DNA of 64,000 nucleotides from Galaxea fascicularis (Eukaryota; Cnidaria; Anthozoa; Scleractinia; Euphylliidae): contig OX419340.1 in assembly GCA_948470475.1 (NCBI GenBank), positions 12,557,002-12,621,001 of the forward strand, written 5' to 3'. The position numbers and the translations under genes are program-made. Shown here piece after piece: positions 33,301 to 53,556 of this stretch; the stretch's first letter is position 1, and every line of letters begins with the position of its first letter. The notes under the pieces are model-generated. The model was not told where the DNA came from. It was given only the letters and a program-made list of their open reading frames with translations, and ran no database searches.

Positions 33301-34718
33301 CGCTACAACAAAGCCTGTAGGAAATTTTGTAACCGCAAAGCCCGAAAACGGGTATGAATTTTAGAAGCCAGGTCTGAAAACGTGTGTTGAAAATGGCATA
33401 GTTGGTCTTAAATAGGGTTAGAATTTGTAGAACAGAACAGGACGGCATACCCCTACCAAGACTTCAGTACCTCCCCCCCTGGAGGGGGAGTCCACCAACC
33501 GAGTTGATAAAACCAAATTTTCGTGAAAAAGAAAGAGACGTTTAAAAACGGGAGATACAAGACAAGGTACAATAACGTGTGCCAAACAGGTAATGGTTAG
33601 CATTGAGTTTTAAACCTTCATTTACTGAAGCTGCTGTTGACCTCTCGATGGTAAAATAGTCACCAAATGCGGTGCAGAAATAAATTAATCTTTAAACAGG
33701 AAAAAGAAAATAAAATGTTTCAAAATTAAAACAGGAAGACTGAAAATTATTTAAGAGTGGCGTCAGACAGACACGCATAACACGATCGCCTGACGCTGCC
33801 TTGTTTGATTCCGTCAGGAGATTCAAATCAACAAGATCGATTCGTGCTATAATTGTAAGGTAAATTTGGAAATTCGGTCAGACGGGACTCCTCTGCTCCC
33901 TGTGGTTTTGCAGGTGACGTTCCATTTTGCTTCAACTAACAGACCATACAAACTTTGCCAGTGCGAGACATCGTGGATTTAACGGTATGTGGAACTTTTG
34001 ACTAGACCCGACGAATTCCATATAACTGGGAACACTGACAGCTTATCAGTAGAAAGTACGTTTAACATTGAAACCAAGAGGGCGCGATGTTTTTCAGTAG
34101 GCTTTGCTCCAAAAGTTAGTTACTAGAATTTTGGCAATCTCCAGCAACTCGCATAACTTTTAATTGTTTTGATAGAAGGCAGTGCAAATAACTTTCTGCA
34201 AATTCGTATTGGTGACCTAAATTCGGGTCAAATGGACTGAGAAGTCCGTGTTTCAGTTGATATCGGTATAGCGGTACGAAATTTCTGCTCCTCTCATAGA
34301 CTGAGAGCACATTTTCTTAGAACCATTATCCATGTTCGTATTACGGTTTAGGAGGAACAAGGTTTTTCAAACTGAAAAAATAGAATAGGTTCCAAAAATC
34401 ATGATTACCGTCAAAAAGTTTCCGATTATTCATCAACTGTCTCACTGTCTCAGATCAGTTAGCAAAGAGGAACAGTACACATGTATAATCTAAAGTCAAG
34501 TAAGTGGAACTGTGCCAGGTAAAATGTTTCGAGTTCATTGCGACAGAGTACATTTAATTTCATGATTTTAAAGCGCTGATTAAGTTCTGTGATATATTAC
34601 GTTAGGCCCGCGTGTCAGGCATGGCCAGTTTTAAAATATCCAATGTATCATTTCCTTTTGAATTTGGCTTCAGATCAGGTAAAGCTGATTAGCAATGAAA
34701 TGCCTTAACATTCTGGAT
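33301..34718. other. Spacer, nothing recognised
   Basis: No coding exon or repeat boundary recognised apart from the partial repeat start at about 33500. Confidence 0.35.
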
Positions 34719-34870
34719 AAGGGGGTAGTTTCCGCGAAATAAACTGTGGTGCTGCGTCAGTTGTGAAGTTGTAAACAAGAGTTGACCACCGTGGCGAAGG
34801 GATTCTAAAAGCTGGCGTTTCGAGCGTTAGCCCTTCGTCAGAGCGAATCCGTTTAACATTTTAACATTTT
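34719..34870 (-). mobile_element. Penelope-type terminal repeat fragment, copy 1
   Basis: It shares with 36876-37020 a stretch running from 'GGGGTAGTTTC' through 'GTGGTGCTGC' and 'GAAGTTGTA' to 'CGTTTCGAGCGTTA' and 'CCCTTCGTCAGAGCGAATC'. This repeat contains a hammerhead motif on the minus strand, a known feature of Penelope-like element terminal repeats. Confidence 0.6.
34800..34850 (-). ncRNA. Hammerhead ribozyme motif, Penelope-type, cleavage triplet mutated
   Basis: Read on the minus strand: helix I strand GGAUUC...GCU, conserved core CUGACGA, helix II GGGC-UAAC-GCUC, core GAAA, then C-GCC followed by AGC and a closing GAAUCC that pairs with the start. This is the compact, short-helix-III hammerhead design known from Penelope-like elements. 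The expected cleavage triplet GUC is GCC here, which breaks the NUH rule, so this copy should not self-cleave. Its helix II is intact. Confidence 0.7.
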
Positions 34871-35393
34871 AGTTGATGGAGGGCGATTGCAACTTACCGT
34901 AGCGAGATTCGTGCTGCTCGTTATTCAACACCATGTCGACCCGCGTCACAAAGTAAGTAACTCAGTATACCGAGATGACGATTGGAAATTTTCATGGTCA
35001 GTTTCTGCCGGTTATTGCCGGTTTTATGGTCAGTTTCTTCTTGTTGTTAATACGTTGGAAATTTTCATGGCCAAAACCAGCATTCTGAGTCTGTCGAAAG
35101 TGACCGTGACCCGTGCCTTGACATATCCAAACAGTTGGAGGGGACTTTGTGCAAAACGGTGAACGCTTTCGATTCCATCATAGACTATAAAAATGTTTGC
35201 AAAACTATTCCTTGAGGCATTATAAGAGGTCCCCCTTTCTTAGAACGTGTTCAATTCTCCTCTTAAATCTAAATACGGTTAAGTTGCCCGCCATTCCAAC
35301 TGCATTTTGTTTGGTAGGTTGAGAGGCTTTCTCCAGGAGGAGCTGCGAGGGAGAACGTCCAAAAGTAAAGAAGTTAGTTGAAACAGTTGAAAC

Positions 35394-44852
<9,459 letters not shown>

Positions 44853-46439
44853 TATGGAATCCACTTGGAACTGAACGGTTTACTAAATTATATAATACTT
44901 AACCTCCTTTTCTTTCTCAGGCTTAGATTCATTCAAACGGTTTTTTAAAGATTTCTTATGTTTAATATATTGTGGTTTTGTAAAGAAGCTAGAACAGTAA
45001 TGGAGGGGAATGCGTTGCTAGCAAATATTAAAAACAATGTCTTTTTTTTTTAAATAGGCCAACATTATGACATAAGCATAATGTGATTTTATCAGTCGAG
45101 GCCCGTCATAGTTGAGTATTTAGGTATGCCTTTACATGGGACAAGGAGCGTTGTCAATCATAGAGATTAAGCCAATCAAATGAGGTGAGATCGAATAGCA
45201 CCGAGGTTATAGGCAAGATCAGTTTAACTCGTGGTCCTTCTCGCTTTCATCCCCATCGTGTTAACATCCGAAAACAGATTTCCGGTACTGTAGAAGAATT
45301 TTCCTGCCCCCTCCCCATGCTCCAGCCTTCTTTTCAGGCTTTTGTTAGCTTTTAATACGTATTTGGCTCTTTGCCGATATTTAACCCCACCTTTGCTTAG
45401 GAGATTTGCGTGATGTTTATTATATCATTATTCTTGATATCGGGTGAATTAAAAGCGTCACTATTGTGGCCAATTTATATCACATTAGCAGTTATCATTT
45501 TATCTCCGGTCAATCTCGTCAGCAAAATAGTGCGACGTCAAGCAGAGCTTCGGGTCCCGTTTCAGTAGAGACACGCGGGTTTCGTGATAAAATAATTTTC
45601 GGACAATAAATGTTACGATTATGTTAGGACCGATTACAAGGGAAACTTACTTTCTTCGGACGGGCCGTCGTTGCACAAGATCTCCTGTGGCAAACCTATT
45701 TGCGGGACTTAAAAGTCTCACAATTTTTTACTTTGTTTTCCTCAGATTTTGGCGACACTTTAACTCAGCGATATTGCTTAACCTGTATTTAAAGTCCGCT
45801 TCACTTTGGTGTTTTCACAAACTGGAATTTTAACGAACGTATTCGTTTACGACGACAAATGTCGTGAATAGGCTTTTTGGTGATAAGACCATCGTTAAAC
45901 TTCTAAGTTGTTAATAGAACATTCAGTAGTGTTGGGTTCCGTTGGGTTCCTTTATAACGTGTTATGTATAGTTTTTAATGACACAATTATTCTACTCGGG
46001 CTTGCTGAATATAAAAACAAGTTAACAATGACAATAACCAACTCGGCACTACGTGTCTCGTTCGTTATTTCGTTCGTTATTTCAAGAAGAAAAAACGTTG
46101 GGTGGTAGAAGTTGTAGAATTAGTGTATAAACCACGTAAGACTCTGCACTTGGAGCCAGGGAGGAGTATGAGAATATGAGATAAAGGTCCAATTTCCTTA
46201 CATTATTTGTAACATCGGGCAATTTGAAATCACTTTTCTGAAAGATTATAGCCCAGAAAGACGAATACGCCCTAGGTTTCAGTAATATTCATAGGTTTTG
46301 CACTGTAATAACAACTTTTCCGGTTGATATAAGGTTTCGACCATTTCTCAAACTTAGCAAAAAGCGCTTAAAATAACACGGAGGCATACAGGGCAAACAC
46401 GAGCACGGTGACCCCATCTTTTCAGCCATGAATACAACC
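44853..46439. other. Downstream of gene A, nothing recognised
   Basis: 3' flank of gene A. An 'ATATTAAAAACAATG' near 45026 could serve as a weak polyadenylation signal. No other gene seen. Confidence 0.35.
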
Positions 46440-46467
46440 ATTACAGCAGCTAACAGTCCTGGTGAAG

Positions 46468-47484
46468 TGTCACGAAATTATTTAGTAGTTGTTTGCGTTT
46501 AGTTTAAGTTTTTGTTTTAGTGTGTTGTTTGGATTTTTGTCGTTCATTGTTACGTAACTTTGTTACGTAACTCATGTAACATTTAACTATTTAATATTTA
46601 AACATTCTTAGTGTATTGTGTAGTTTAGATGTATGTTTCAGGAATTATGTAAATTTGTACAATTCAGCGTGTAACAGGTGTTCTTTCCAGTCACTTTCTT
46701 TATAGCGTTTGTTTTAAGTGTTAATTGTAGAAAAAATTACCATAAATATATAAATGTAAGTTGTACAGTTGTAGTGGGTTGTTGTGTAGCAGTTTTGTCG
46801 GTAGAGGGAGTAAAGCAAGAAAAAGAGAGACAAGGTGAAGGGCCTGTGGCCAGAAAGAGAAAAGTTTTATTCACTATCAAGAGCCATTGGTAGGCGCCAG
46901 CCAAGAAATAACTTGCAATTGACGAAACACATTTGTCAGTGGTGGCGTAAGGATTGAGAAGAATAACGTGCTGTGTGGCAATTGGGATCGTTCATAGACC
47001 TTGTGCTAAGAAGAAAACGTCAGCTGTAAAGAAAAAGAAAAGGACGTAAAAGACGCGGGACAAGGTTGGAATCAAAGAGGAAGAAGAGGTTTGTGGTATT
47101 GGTTGGTGTGGTGTGGTGTGGTGTTGGTTAGGAGGAGACGCGGATAGTGAAACTGAACTGTGAACTGTTGTAGATAATTTGTTATTATTGTATAGGTTTA
47201 AAATTACTTAAAGTTTAGGTTAGGAATCGCAATAGTTTAGTAATTAATTGTATTAATTGTTATAGAATATTTAGAATTAGTTTACTTAAGTGTTAATGCT
47301 GTTAATATCGAGTGTTTTTTTTTTTTTATATATACTTTAATAAACATTAGTTATTGTAATTCATGGTGGTGTGTTGCGGGATTGTGGGAAGGGGTGCGTG
47401 TATTCAGTCATTGTTAGTTTCGGTGTTATTAGTCTTTGTTTTGCCATTTCTATCGTCAAGGGAATTTTCGGGGCTTACGCCACA
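46468..47484 (+). repeat. 5' LTR
   Basis: 1017 bp, TG...CA ends. It contains a TATA-like 'TTATATATACTTT' and an AATAAA in 'TTTAATAAACATT' near 47330-47345. The palindrome-like 'TTGTTACGTAACTTTGTTAC' occurs at 46549-46568. Small frames such as 46678-46893 recur identically in the 3' LTR and are not genes. Confidence 0.95.
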
Positions 47485-47488
47485 TTTT

Positions 47489-47506
47489 TGGTGTCAGGAG
47501 TGGGAT
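47489..47506 (+). promoter_or_regulatory. Primer binding site, tRNA-Leu type
   Basis: 'TGGTGTCAGGAGTGGGAT' begins 5 bases after the 5' LTR. It is the exact complement of the 3' end of an animal tRNA-Leu (...ATCCCACTCCTGACA plus CCA), as I know that tRNA. Confidence 0.8.
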
Positions 47507-47572
47507 ACTATTCCCTTGGTATTTGTTGTACACACACTTCAGACACAATCGTGCAACACACAAGTGTTAATT

Positions 47573-50500
47573 ATGGCTGCAAAAGACTCGGGTTATGATT
47601 CTTGGTCTCTGGAAGATTTAAGAACTGAAGCTAATAGTAGATCGATTTGTTTCACTAGCAAAGATGGGATTAAGACGCTGGCGAGCAAGCTTAGGGTGCA
47701 TGATAAGTTAATGGCTAATCCGGGTGATGTGTTCACGGGAGGTGAAGAAATGGAGCAGACCGAAACCGAGGGGAATTTGACTTTCGAGCAACGAGTGCAA
47801 CTACAAGAACGAGAGCTAATGATGTTGGAATTGCGAAGGAAAATGCAAATGGAAGAACGGGAGGCCGAAAAGGAGAAAAGGGAGTATGAAAGACAGAGAG
47901 CGCGGGAGGAAGAAGAGAGATTAGTCAGGGAAGAGGAACGACTTAGAATTCTTAGGAGTGAGAAAGAACAGTTTGCTGTTAGAGAGGCCGAAAGGCAATA
48001 TAAGAGTTCCAATAAGCCTAGGTTTATGAAGATTAGAGAAATGCGGGAAGAGGAAGACATAGATGATTACTTTAGAATATTTGAAATGACGGCGAAAGCG
48101 CAGTCTCTTCCGGAAAGTGAGTGGGTTGGCAATCTCGTTCCTAAGCTTACAGAAAAAGCCAAATCAATTTACTTGGAGATCCCGGACCCCAAATGTCAAA
48201 ATTACCATGAAAGCAAAAACATCATTATTAAAGCTTATCAGCTAACTGCAGACCATTACAGATTCAGATTTCGAACCTCAGAGAAACAACCAGAGGAAGA
48301 CTTTGTTCAGTGGGGAAATCGGACAAGAAGGTATTTGAATCGTTGGATGGAAGTTGCAGGGGCTGCTAGTGATGCTGAGATGATTTTGGAGCAAATAATG
48401 ATTGAGAGGCTCCTGGATGCGGTAAGCCCAGAGCTAAGAGCTTGGTTGAAAGAGCAAAAGCCAACTACTGCAGAAGAGCTTGGAAATCTAGCAAACTTAC
48501 ATGTACAAGCGAGGAAAGGTCCACTCGTCGCAGGTAAATATGCTTCGTTTGGTAGAGGGCAGGGTTTTAAACAAAGGAAGGAAATGAACGTAAAAAAGGA
48601 TGTGCCTCCACCCGAAAGCAAGCATGATTCGCGTAAGCAGAATCCCGTTTCGCCCAACGTTAAGAATACAAGGCCCGAAGTAACTTGTTTTAAATGTGGC
48701 AAGAAAGGGCACATGTCGTTTAACTGTGGGAGGACCCGCAACCCTACCTCCCAAGGGTACCTGCTCTGTATGACTCCCCTTAACTCGGAGAAAACAGAGT
48801 TTCCACCGTGCAATGTTAAAGGCAGGATAGCGGGTAAACCTGCAGAGATGATAGTTGATTCTGGGTGTACTAGAACCCTTGTCCATAAAAGGTTTGTTAG
48901 CGATGATTCTTTAACCGGGGAGAAAATGACAGTTTTGACTGCAGCAGGTGAACGACTGGTTATACCTTTAGCATGGGTAGAATTTGAAAGCGAACATGGC
49001 AGGCATAGGGAATTGGTAGGGGCATTAGACAAGTTACCAGTTGACTGTCTACTCGGTAGATCTTCATTCGGTAAAACCCTTTCCAAACAAAATGTCCTGG
49101 ATCAATGGGAGAACAATACATCGATTCATAGCTTGGAAAGCAATGAAGCTTTTGTGCTAACTAGGCGGCAGAAAGTATTACAGGAAGCCCAGAAACAAGC
49201 GGATGAAGTAGTGGATCGCGAAAACGCACTTGCAGTTAGGAATCTGTCCAAAAAAGAGACGAAGAAGGAAGGTCTGAGAAAGGGTGATCTACCAACACTC
49301 TTTGAAGAACCAGAGCGAGGCGAGATTGACGAGGAAAGTCCAAAGGGGGTTGTTGAAGAGTCAGGTATGGAGAATTTATTGCTTAACATTTTGGATAGAA
49401 ATAGGGGCCAGGTTATCGAAGATCAGCGAACCGACGTGACGCTCGATAAGGCACGTAGTAAGGCGCTTCAGAAAGCACCCGAGGAAGGAAATAGTTATTT
49501 CATTGAAAATGATTTGCTCATGCATCGCAAGTTTTTGGAAGATGTACATGATGGGGTGAGGTATGTTGACCGTGTGGTTGTCCCAGAAGCCTATAGAAAT
49601 GAAATTCTTCGCGTCGCCCATACTATCCCTTTAGCTGGTCACATGGGTTCCACGAAAACATTGAATCGCATAGAAGTGCATTTCTTTTGGCCTGGTATTA
49701 GCCTTGATGTTCGAAAATACTGCGCGACCTGCCCACAATGTCAGTTAGTAGCACGCAAGATGAAGTCGCACAGGGCACCACTTAATCCAGTGAAACCAGA
49801 AACGGAACCGTTTCGTAAGATAGCCATTGACATAGTGGGTGAATTACCTCGAACAACTACAGGGTACAAATACATTTTAACAATAGTTGACTATGCAACG
49901 CGTTACCCAGAGGCCATACCTCTCAGGAATACAAGTTCGAAAACAATCGCAGATGCTCTTGTTCAGTACTTTTGCAGGGTAGGAATCCCAGAGGAATTGG
50001 TTTCAGATCAGGGTTCTAATTTCATAAGCAACCTCATGGCGCAATTGTATGATCAGTTAGGAATTACCAAGATTCAAACTTCAGTATATCACCCAGAAGC
50101 AAACGGTCTGGTTGAACGTTTCAACGGTACTCTGAAGCGGATGCTCAAAAAGTTTGTCCGAGAGCGGGTGAAAAATTGGGACAAGTTCCTCCCTTATCTG
50201 CTGTTTGCCTACAGAGAGGTCCCATGTGAATCCACTGGATATTCTCCTTTTGAGTTACTGTATGGTCAATCAGTCCGTGGGCCGTTAGCTGTTATAAAAG
50301 AAACATGGTTAGAGAAACACCCTTCTAAGGAAAGCCTGGTGAGCCATGTCCTAGAAATCAGAAGACGACTCGCGATGATGCAGAAAGCGGTTCAAGAGCA
50401 CATGACGAAAACGCAACGAACACAAAAACGCCTGTACGACGTTCACAGCTCTAAAAGACGTCTGGAAGTTGGTGACAAGGCTTTGGTCTTGTTACCCACC

Positions 50501-52147
50501 CCAGGAAGCAAGTTGGAGGTTTGTTGGCAAGGCCCTTTCAAGGTTACCAAAGTGTTAAATGACGGGCTTAACTACGAGCTAGATACAGGCAAAACACACA
50601 AGCAGCATCGAACGTATCACATTAACCTTCTCAGTAAATGGCAGAGTCGTGATGAAATAGCCGCGTTGGTTATGCCAGAGTCCTCAGAGATGCCTCTGCC
50701 ACATGAACGGGATGTCCCTCAATTTACGTCGGATGAATCATGGGAAGACGTTGTCATTTCTTACGAGCTATCCGAACCTCAAAAAATTCAGGTGAAGAAA
50801 TTGCTACAGGAGTACGCTGATGTGTTCTCTGGAAAACCAAATGTAACGAACGCAGCAATCCATCAAATTGATACAGATGACTCCCCCCCAATCCGTTGTT
50901 CACCATACAAGGTCCCGCAAAGACTCGAAAGTGAGGTGAACAAAGAAATCGATAAGATGCTGGAGTTAGGCATAATTCGTCCTTCAAATAGTCCCTGGGC
51001 GTCCCCAGTTGTCATTGTTCCGAAACCAGACGGAACCATCCGATTTTGTGTCGATTACAGGAAGCTGAACAGCGTAACAAAAATGGATGCATATCCGATT
51101 CCGTTAATGGAAAGGATGATAGAGAAGGTTGCTTCTGCCAAGTTTATAACTACATTAGACTTGACGAAAGGGTATTGGCAAGTTCCCCTTGAGACGACTA
51201 CAATTGAGAAATCGGCGTTCATTACTTCAAAGGGCTTATATGAGTTTCTTGTGATGCCATTTGGAATGAAGACAGCACCAGCCACGTTTCAACGAATGAT
51301 GTCAGACGTGGTACTAAAAGGTTTTCATTTTGCTGATGCTTACATAGATGACGTTGAGGTCGACACACCTTCTACCTTTGAACAACACCTGTTGGAACTT
51401 CGCCAAGTTCTAGATCGACTCCGAGAATGCAATCTTAATGCACGACCCTCTAAATGCAAAATTGCTATGAAAACTGTAGATTTTGTAGGGCATCGTGTTG
51501 GCGGAGATAAGATCGAACCTCGTAAAGCTCTTATCCAGTCCATTATTGAGTACCCCAGGCCAGCAACCAAGAAGGAAGTAAGATCCTTTCTAGGCTTGGT
51601 TGGTTACTATCGTAAGTTTATTCCAAATTTTTCTGAAAGAGCAGCTACCCTAACGGATTTGACAAGTGGAAAAAATCCCACAAAGGTGAAATGGCTTGAC
51701 GTTCACGAGCGAGCATTCCTTGATTTAAAAGAAGCTATTCAAAAACCTCCAGTCCTACGACCACCCCACTGGGATGAAGAATTTATTTTGCAAGTTGACG
51801 CTTCAAACAGAGGTCTAGGAGCTATTTTGTGCCAGAAAGGTAAGGACGGAGAAGAGCACCCAGTAGCTTATGCTAGTAGGAAGTTGCAACCCAGGGAACA
51901 AAAACTTAGTACGACAGAGAAGGAATGTTTAGGCATTGTGTGGGCTGTGGAGTTATTTAGGTATTATCTATTTGGCAGAACCTTTAAATTGCAGACTGAC
52001 CACAACCCTTTGGTCTGGCTAAACCAAGTCCGCGATAAAAGCCGAAAGTTGTTGCGGTGGAGCGTTACTCTCCAAGAGTACGACATGCTTATAGAACACA
52101 AGAGTGGCAGAAATCACTGTAATGTGGATGCTCTAAGCAGAGTTTGA
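47573..52147 (+). CDS. Gag-Pol polyprotein of the Gmr1-like retrotransposon (1,524 aa, PR-IN-RT-RH order)
   Basis: The frame is open from 47363 inside the LTR; I start it at the first ATG after the primer site. Residues 1-360 are Gag, with a charged, coiled-coil-like segment rich in E, R and K (about 75-150). A zinc knuckle CFKCGKKGHMSFNC is at 371-384. The protease has 'IVDSGC' near 428. An integrase HHCC zinc region runs from about 683, followed by the catalytic core D753, D812, E848 (DX35E) and a GPY/F-type module ('CWQGPFKV'). The reverse transcriptase follows, with 'TLDLTKGYWQVPL' and YIDD at 1257-1260. RNase H ('LQVDASNRGLGAIL', D1409) ends the protein at 'NVDALSRV'. Gag and Pol share one frame with no frameshift or stop between them. 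All catalytic residues I can check are intact. Confidence 0.93.
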   Translation: MAAKDSGYDSWSLEDLRTEANSRSICFTSKDGIKTLASKLRVHDKLMANPGDVFTGGEEMEQTETEGNLTFEQRVQLQERELMMLELRRKMQMEEREAEKEKREYERQRAREEEERLVREEERLRILRSEKEQFAVREAERQYKSSNKPRFMKIREMREEEDIDDYFRIFEMTAKAQSLPESEWVGNLVPKLTEKAKSIYLEIPDPKCQNYHESKNIIIKAYQLTADHYRFRFRTSEKQPEEDFVQWGNRTRRYLNRWMEVAGAASDAEMILEQIMIERLLDAVSPELRAWLKEQKPTTAEELGNLANLHVQARKGPLVAGKYASFGRGQGFKQRKEMNVKKDVPPPESKHDSRKQNPVSPNVKNTRPEVTCFKCGKKGHMSFNCGRTRNPTSQGYLLCMTPLNSEKTEFPPCNVKGRIAGKPAEMIVDSGCTRTLVHKRFVSDDSLTGEKMTVLTAAGERLVIPLAWVEFESEHGRHRELVGALDKLPVDCLLGRSSFGKTLSKQNVLDQWENNTSIHSLESNEAFVLTRRQKVLQEAQKQADEVVDRENALAVRNLSKKETKKEGLRKGDLPTLFEEPERGEIDEESPKGVVEESGMENLLLNILDRNRGQVIEDQRTDVTLDKARSKALQKAPEEGNSYFIENDLLMHRKFLEDVHDGVRYVDRVVVPEAYRNEILRVAHTIPLAGHMGSTKTLNRIEVHFFWPGISLDVRKYCATCPQCQLVARKMKSHRAPLNPVKPETEPFRKIAIDIVGELPRTTTGYKYILTIVDYATRYPEAIPLRNTSSKTIADALVQYFCRVGIPEELVSDQGSNFISNLMAQLYDQLGITKIQTSVYHPEANGLVERFNGTLKRMLKKFVRERVKNWDKFLPYLLFAYREVPCESTGYSPFELLYGQSVRGPLAVIKETWLEKHPSKESLVSHVLEIRRRLAMMQKAVQEHMTKTQRTQKRLYDVHSSKRRLEVGDKALVLLPTPGSKLEVCWQGPFKVTKVLNDGLNYELDTGKTHKQHRTYHINLLSKWQSRDEIAALVMPESSEMPLPHERDVPQFTSDESWEDVVISYELSEPQKIQVKKLLQEYADVFSGKPNVTNAAIHQIDTDDSPPIRCSPYKVPQRLESEVNKEIDKMLELGIIRPSNSPWASPVVIVPKPDGTIRFCVDYRKLNSVTKMDAYPIPLMERMIEKVASAKFITTLDLTKGYWQVPLETTTIEKSAFITSKGLYEFLVMPFGMKTAPATFQRMMSDVVLKGFHFADAYIDDVEVDTPSTFEQHLLELRQVLDRLRECNLNARPSKCKIAMKTVDFVGHRVGGDKIEPRKALIQSIIEYPRPATKKEVRSFLGLVGYYRKFIPNFSERAATLTDLTSGKNPTKVKWLDVHERAFLDLKEAIQKPPVLRPPHWDEEFILQVDASNRGLGAILCQKGKDGEEHPVAYASRKLQPREQKLSTTEKECLGIVWAVELFRYYLFGRTFKLQTDHNPLVWLNQVRDKSRKLLRWSVTLQEYDMLIEHKSGRNHCNVDALSRV

Positions 52148-52231
52148 GCTTGTTGTACGTCCAACTTTACCATCAGTTCTCTCCTTTTCCTTTCTATTTT
52201 TGCGTCGTCCCACCCCAAAAATAGACTTGTT

Positions 52232-52242
52232 AAGGGGGGAGG
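52232..52242 (+). promoter_or_regulatory. Polypurine tract
   Basis: AAGGGGGGAGG directly abuts the 3' LTR, where plus-strand DNA synthesis would be primed. Confidence 0.85.
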
Positions 52243-53258
52243 TGTCACGAAATTATTTAGTAGTTGTTTGCGTTTAGTTTAAGTTTTTGTTTTAGTGTGT
52301 TGTTTGGATTTTTGTCGTTCATTGTTACGTAACTTTGTTACGTAACTCATGTAACATTTAACTATTTAATATTTAAACATTCTTAGTGTATTGTGTAGTT
52401 TAGATGTATGTTTCAGGAATTATGTAAATTTGTACAATTCAGCGTGTAACAGGTGTTCTTTCCAGTCACTTTCTTTATAGCGTTTGTTTTAAGTGTTAAT
52501 TGTAGAAAAAATTACCATAAATATATAAATGTAAGTTGTACAGTTGTAGTGGGTTGTTGTGTAGCAGTTTTGTCGGTAGAGGGAGTAAAGCAAGAAAAAG
52601 AGAGACAAGGTGAAGGGCCTGTGGCCAGAAAGAGAAAAGTTTTATTCACTATCAAGAGCCATTGGTAGGCGCCAGCCAAGAAATAACTTGCAATTGACGA
52701 AACACATTTGTCAGTGGTGGCGTAAGGATTGAGAAGAATAACGTGCTGTGTGGCAATTGGGATCGTTCATAGACCTTGTGCTAAGAAGAAAACGTCAGCT
52801 GTAAAGAAAAAGAAAAGGACGTAAAAGACGCGGGACAAGGTTGGAATCAAAGAGGAAGAAGAGGTTTGTGGTATTGGTTGGTGTGGTGTGGTGTGGTGTT
52901 GGTTAGGAGGAGACGCGGATAGTGAAACTGAACTGTGAACTGTTGTAGATAATTTGTTATTATTGTATAGGTTTAAAATTACTTAAAGTTTAGGTTAGGA
53001 ATCGCAATAGTTTAGTAATTAATTGTATTAATTGTTATAGAATATTTAGAATTAGTTTACTTAAGTGTTAATGCTGTTAATATCGAGTGTTTTTTTTTTT
53101 TATATATACTTTAATAAACATTAGTTATTGTAATTCATGGTGGTGTGTTGCGGGATTGTGGGAAGGGGTGCGTGTATTCAGTCATTGTTAGTTTCGGTGT
53201 TATTAGTCTTTGTTTTGCCATTTCTATCGTCAAGGGAATTTTCGGGGCTTACGCCACA
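52243..53258 (+). repeat. 3' LTR
   Basis: 1016 bp; matches the 5' LTR base for base where I compared them, except for one fewer T in the T run near 53090-53101. Confidence 0.95.
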
Positions 53259-53499
53259 TGAAGTCGTGGTGCAGTTCTTCAGCAGTCAGACAGATGTTTT
53301 TTCCCCAGGCCTGCGGATCATTTGTACCATTGGATGCTGACATTTCATACCGGCCTTGCTGCTGACTGCGCCAAATGGAGTTACCTTACTATCGAATCAG
53401 TTCGACTGACCCAGTCGAAGATGTGTCAGAGGTCGAATTTATTCAAATCCTTTTGAATTTAATTGTTTGGAAAGGCGTTGAATTCCACATGCATTAAAC

Positions 53500-53556
53500 T
53501 CCTAAATGAAATTCAGCACATGTGAAATGCGACGTTTGAAACAGGCCCTAACGAGA
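53500..53556. mobile_element. Right end of a MITE related to the GGCC...CAAACG family
   Basis: 'GCGACGTTTGAAACAGGCCC' followed by TAA resembles the right ends at 14334-14367 and 30442-30463. The left end was not found, so this may be a truncated copy extending into 53395-53500. Confidence 0.4.

Larger units (their letters stand above)
46468..53258 (+). mobile_element. Complete Gmr1-like Ty3/gypsy LTR retrotransposon (6,791 bp)
   Basis: Target duplication TGAAG (46463-46467 and 53259-53263); LTRs of 1017 and 1016 bp starting TGTCACG and ending GCCACA; primer site, one gag-pol frame and polypurine tract all in place. By eye the only LTR difference is one T in a T run (13 versus 12), so the insertion is very young. 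Integrase precedes reverse transcriptase, the order that defines Gmr1-like elements within Ty3/gypsy. No envelope gene is present. It looks capable of transposition from sequence alone; activity is not shown. Confidence 0.93.
46440..53395 (+). pseudogene. Relic of a gene-B-type last exon, split by the LTR retrotransposon
   Basis: Left of the element (46440-46467) the plus strand reads 'TTITAANSPGE'. Right of it (53259 on) it reads 'VVVQFFSSQTDVF', then in the next frame 'QACGSFVPLDADISY'. Gene B has 'TTAANSFGEAVVQFFSGQT' and 'QACGSFVPLDGDNSY' in the same order. One extra T in 'GATGTTTTTTCCCC' explains the frame change, and a TGA follows. It is therefore a dead exon copy, in opposite orientation to gene B, that later received the retrotransposon. 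Confidence 0.75.

Noticed and set aside
46678..46893. 71-codon frame with hydrophobic start, repeated at 52453-52668
   Set aside because: It lies wholly inside the LTRs and is identical in both only because the LTRs are identical; no known LTR-encoded protein is recognised.
48307..49086. 259-codon minus-strand frame
   Set aside because: Shadow of the gag-pol frame on the other strand; no domain.
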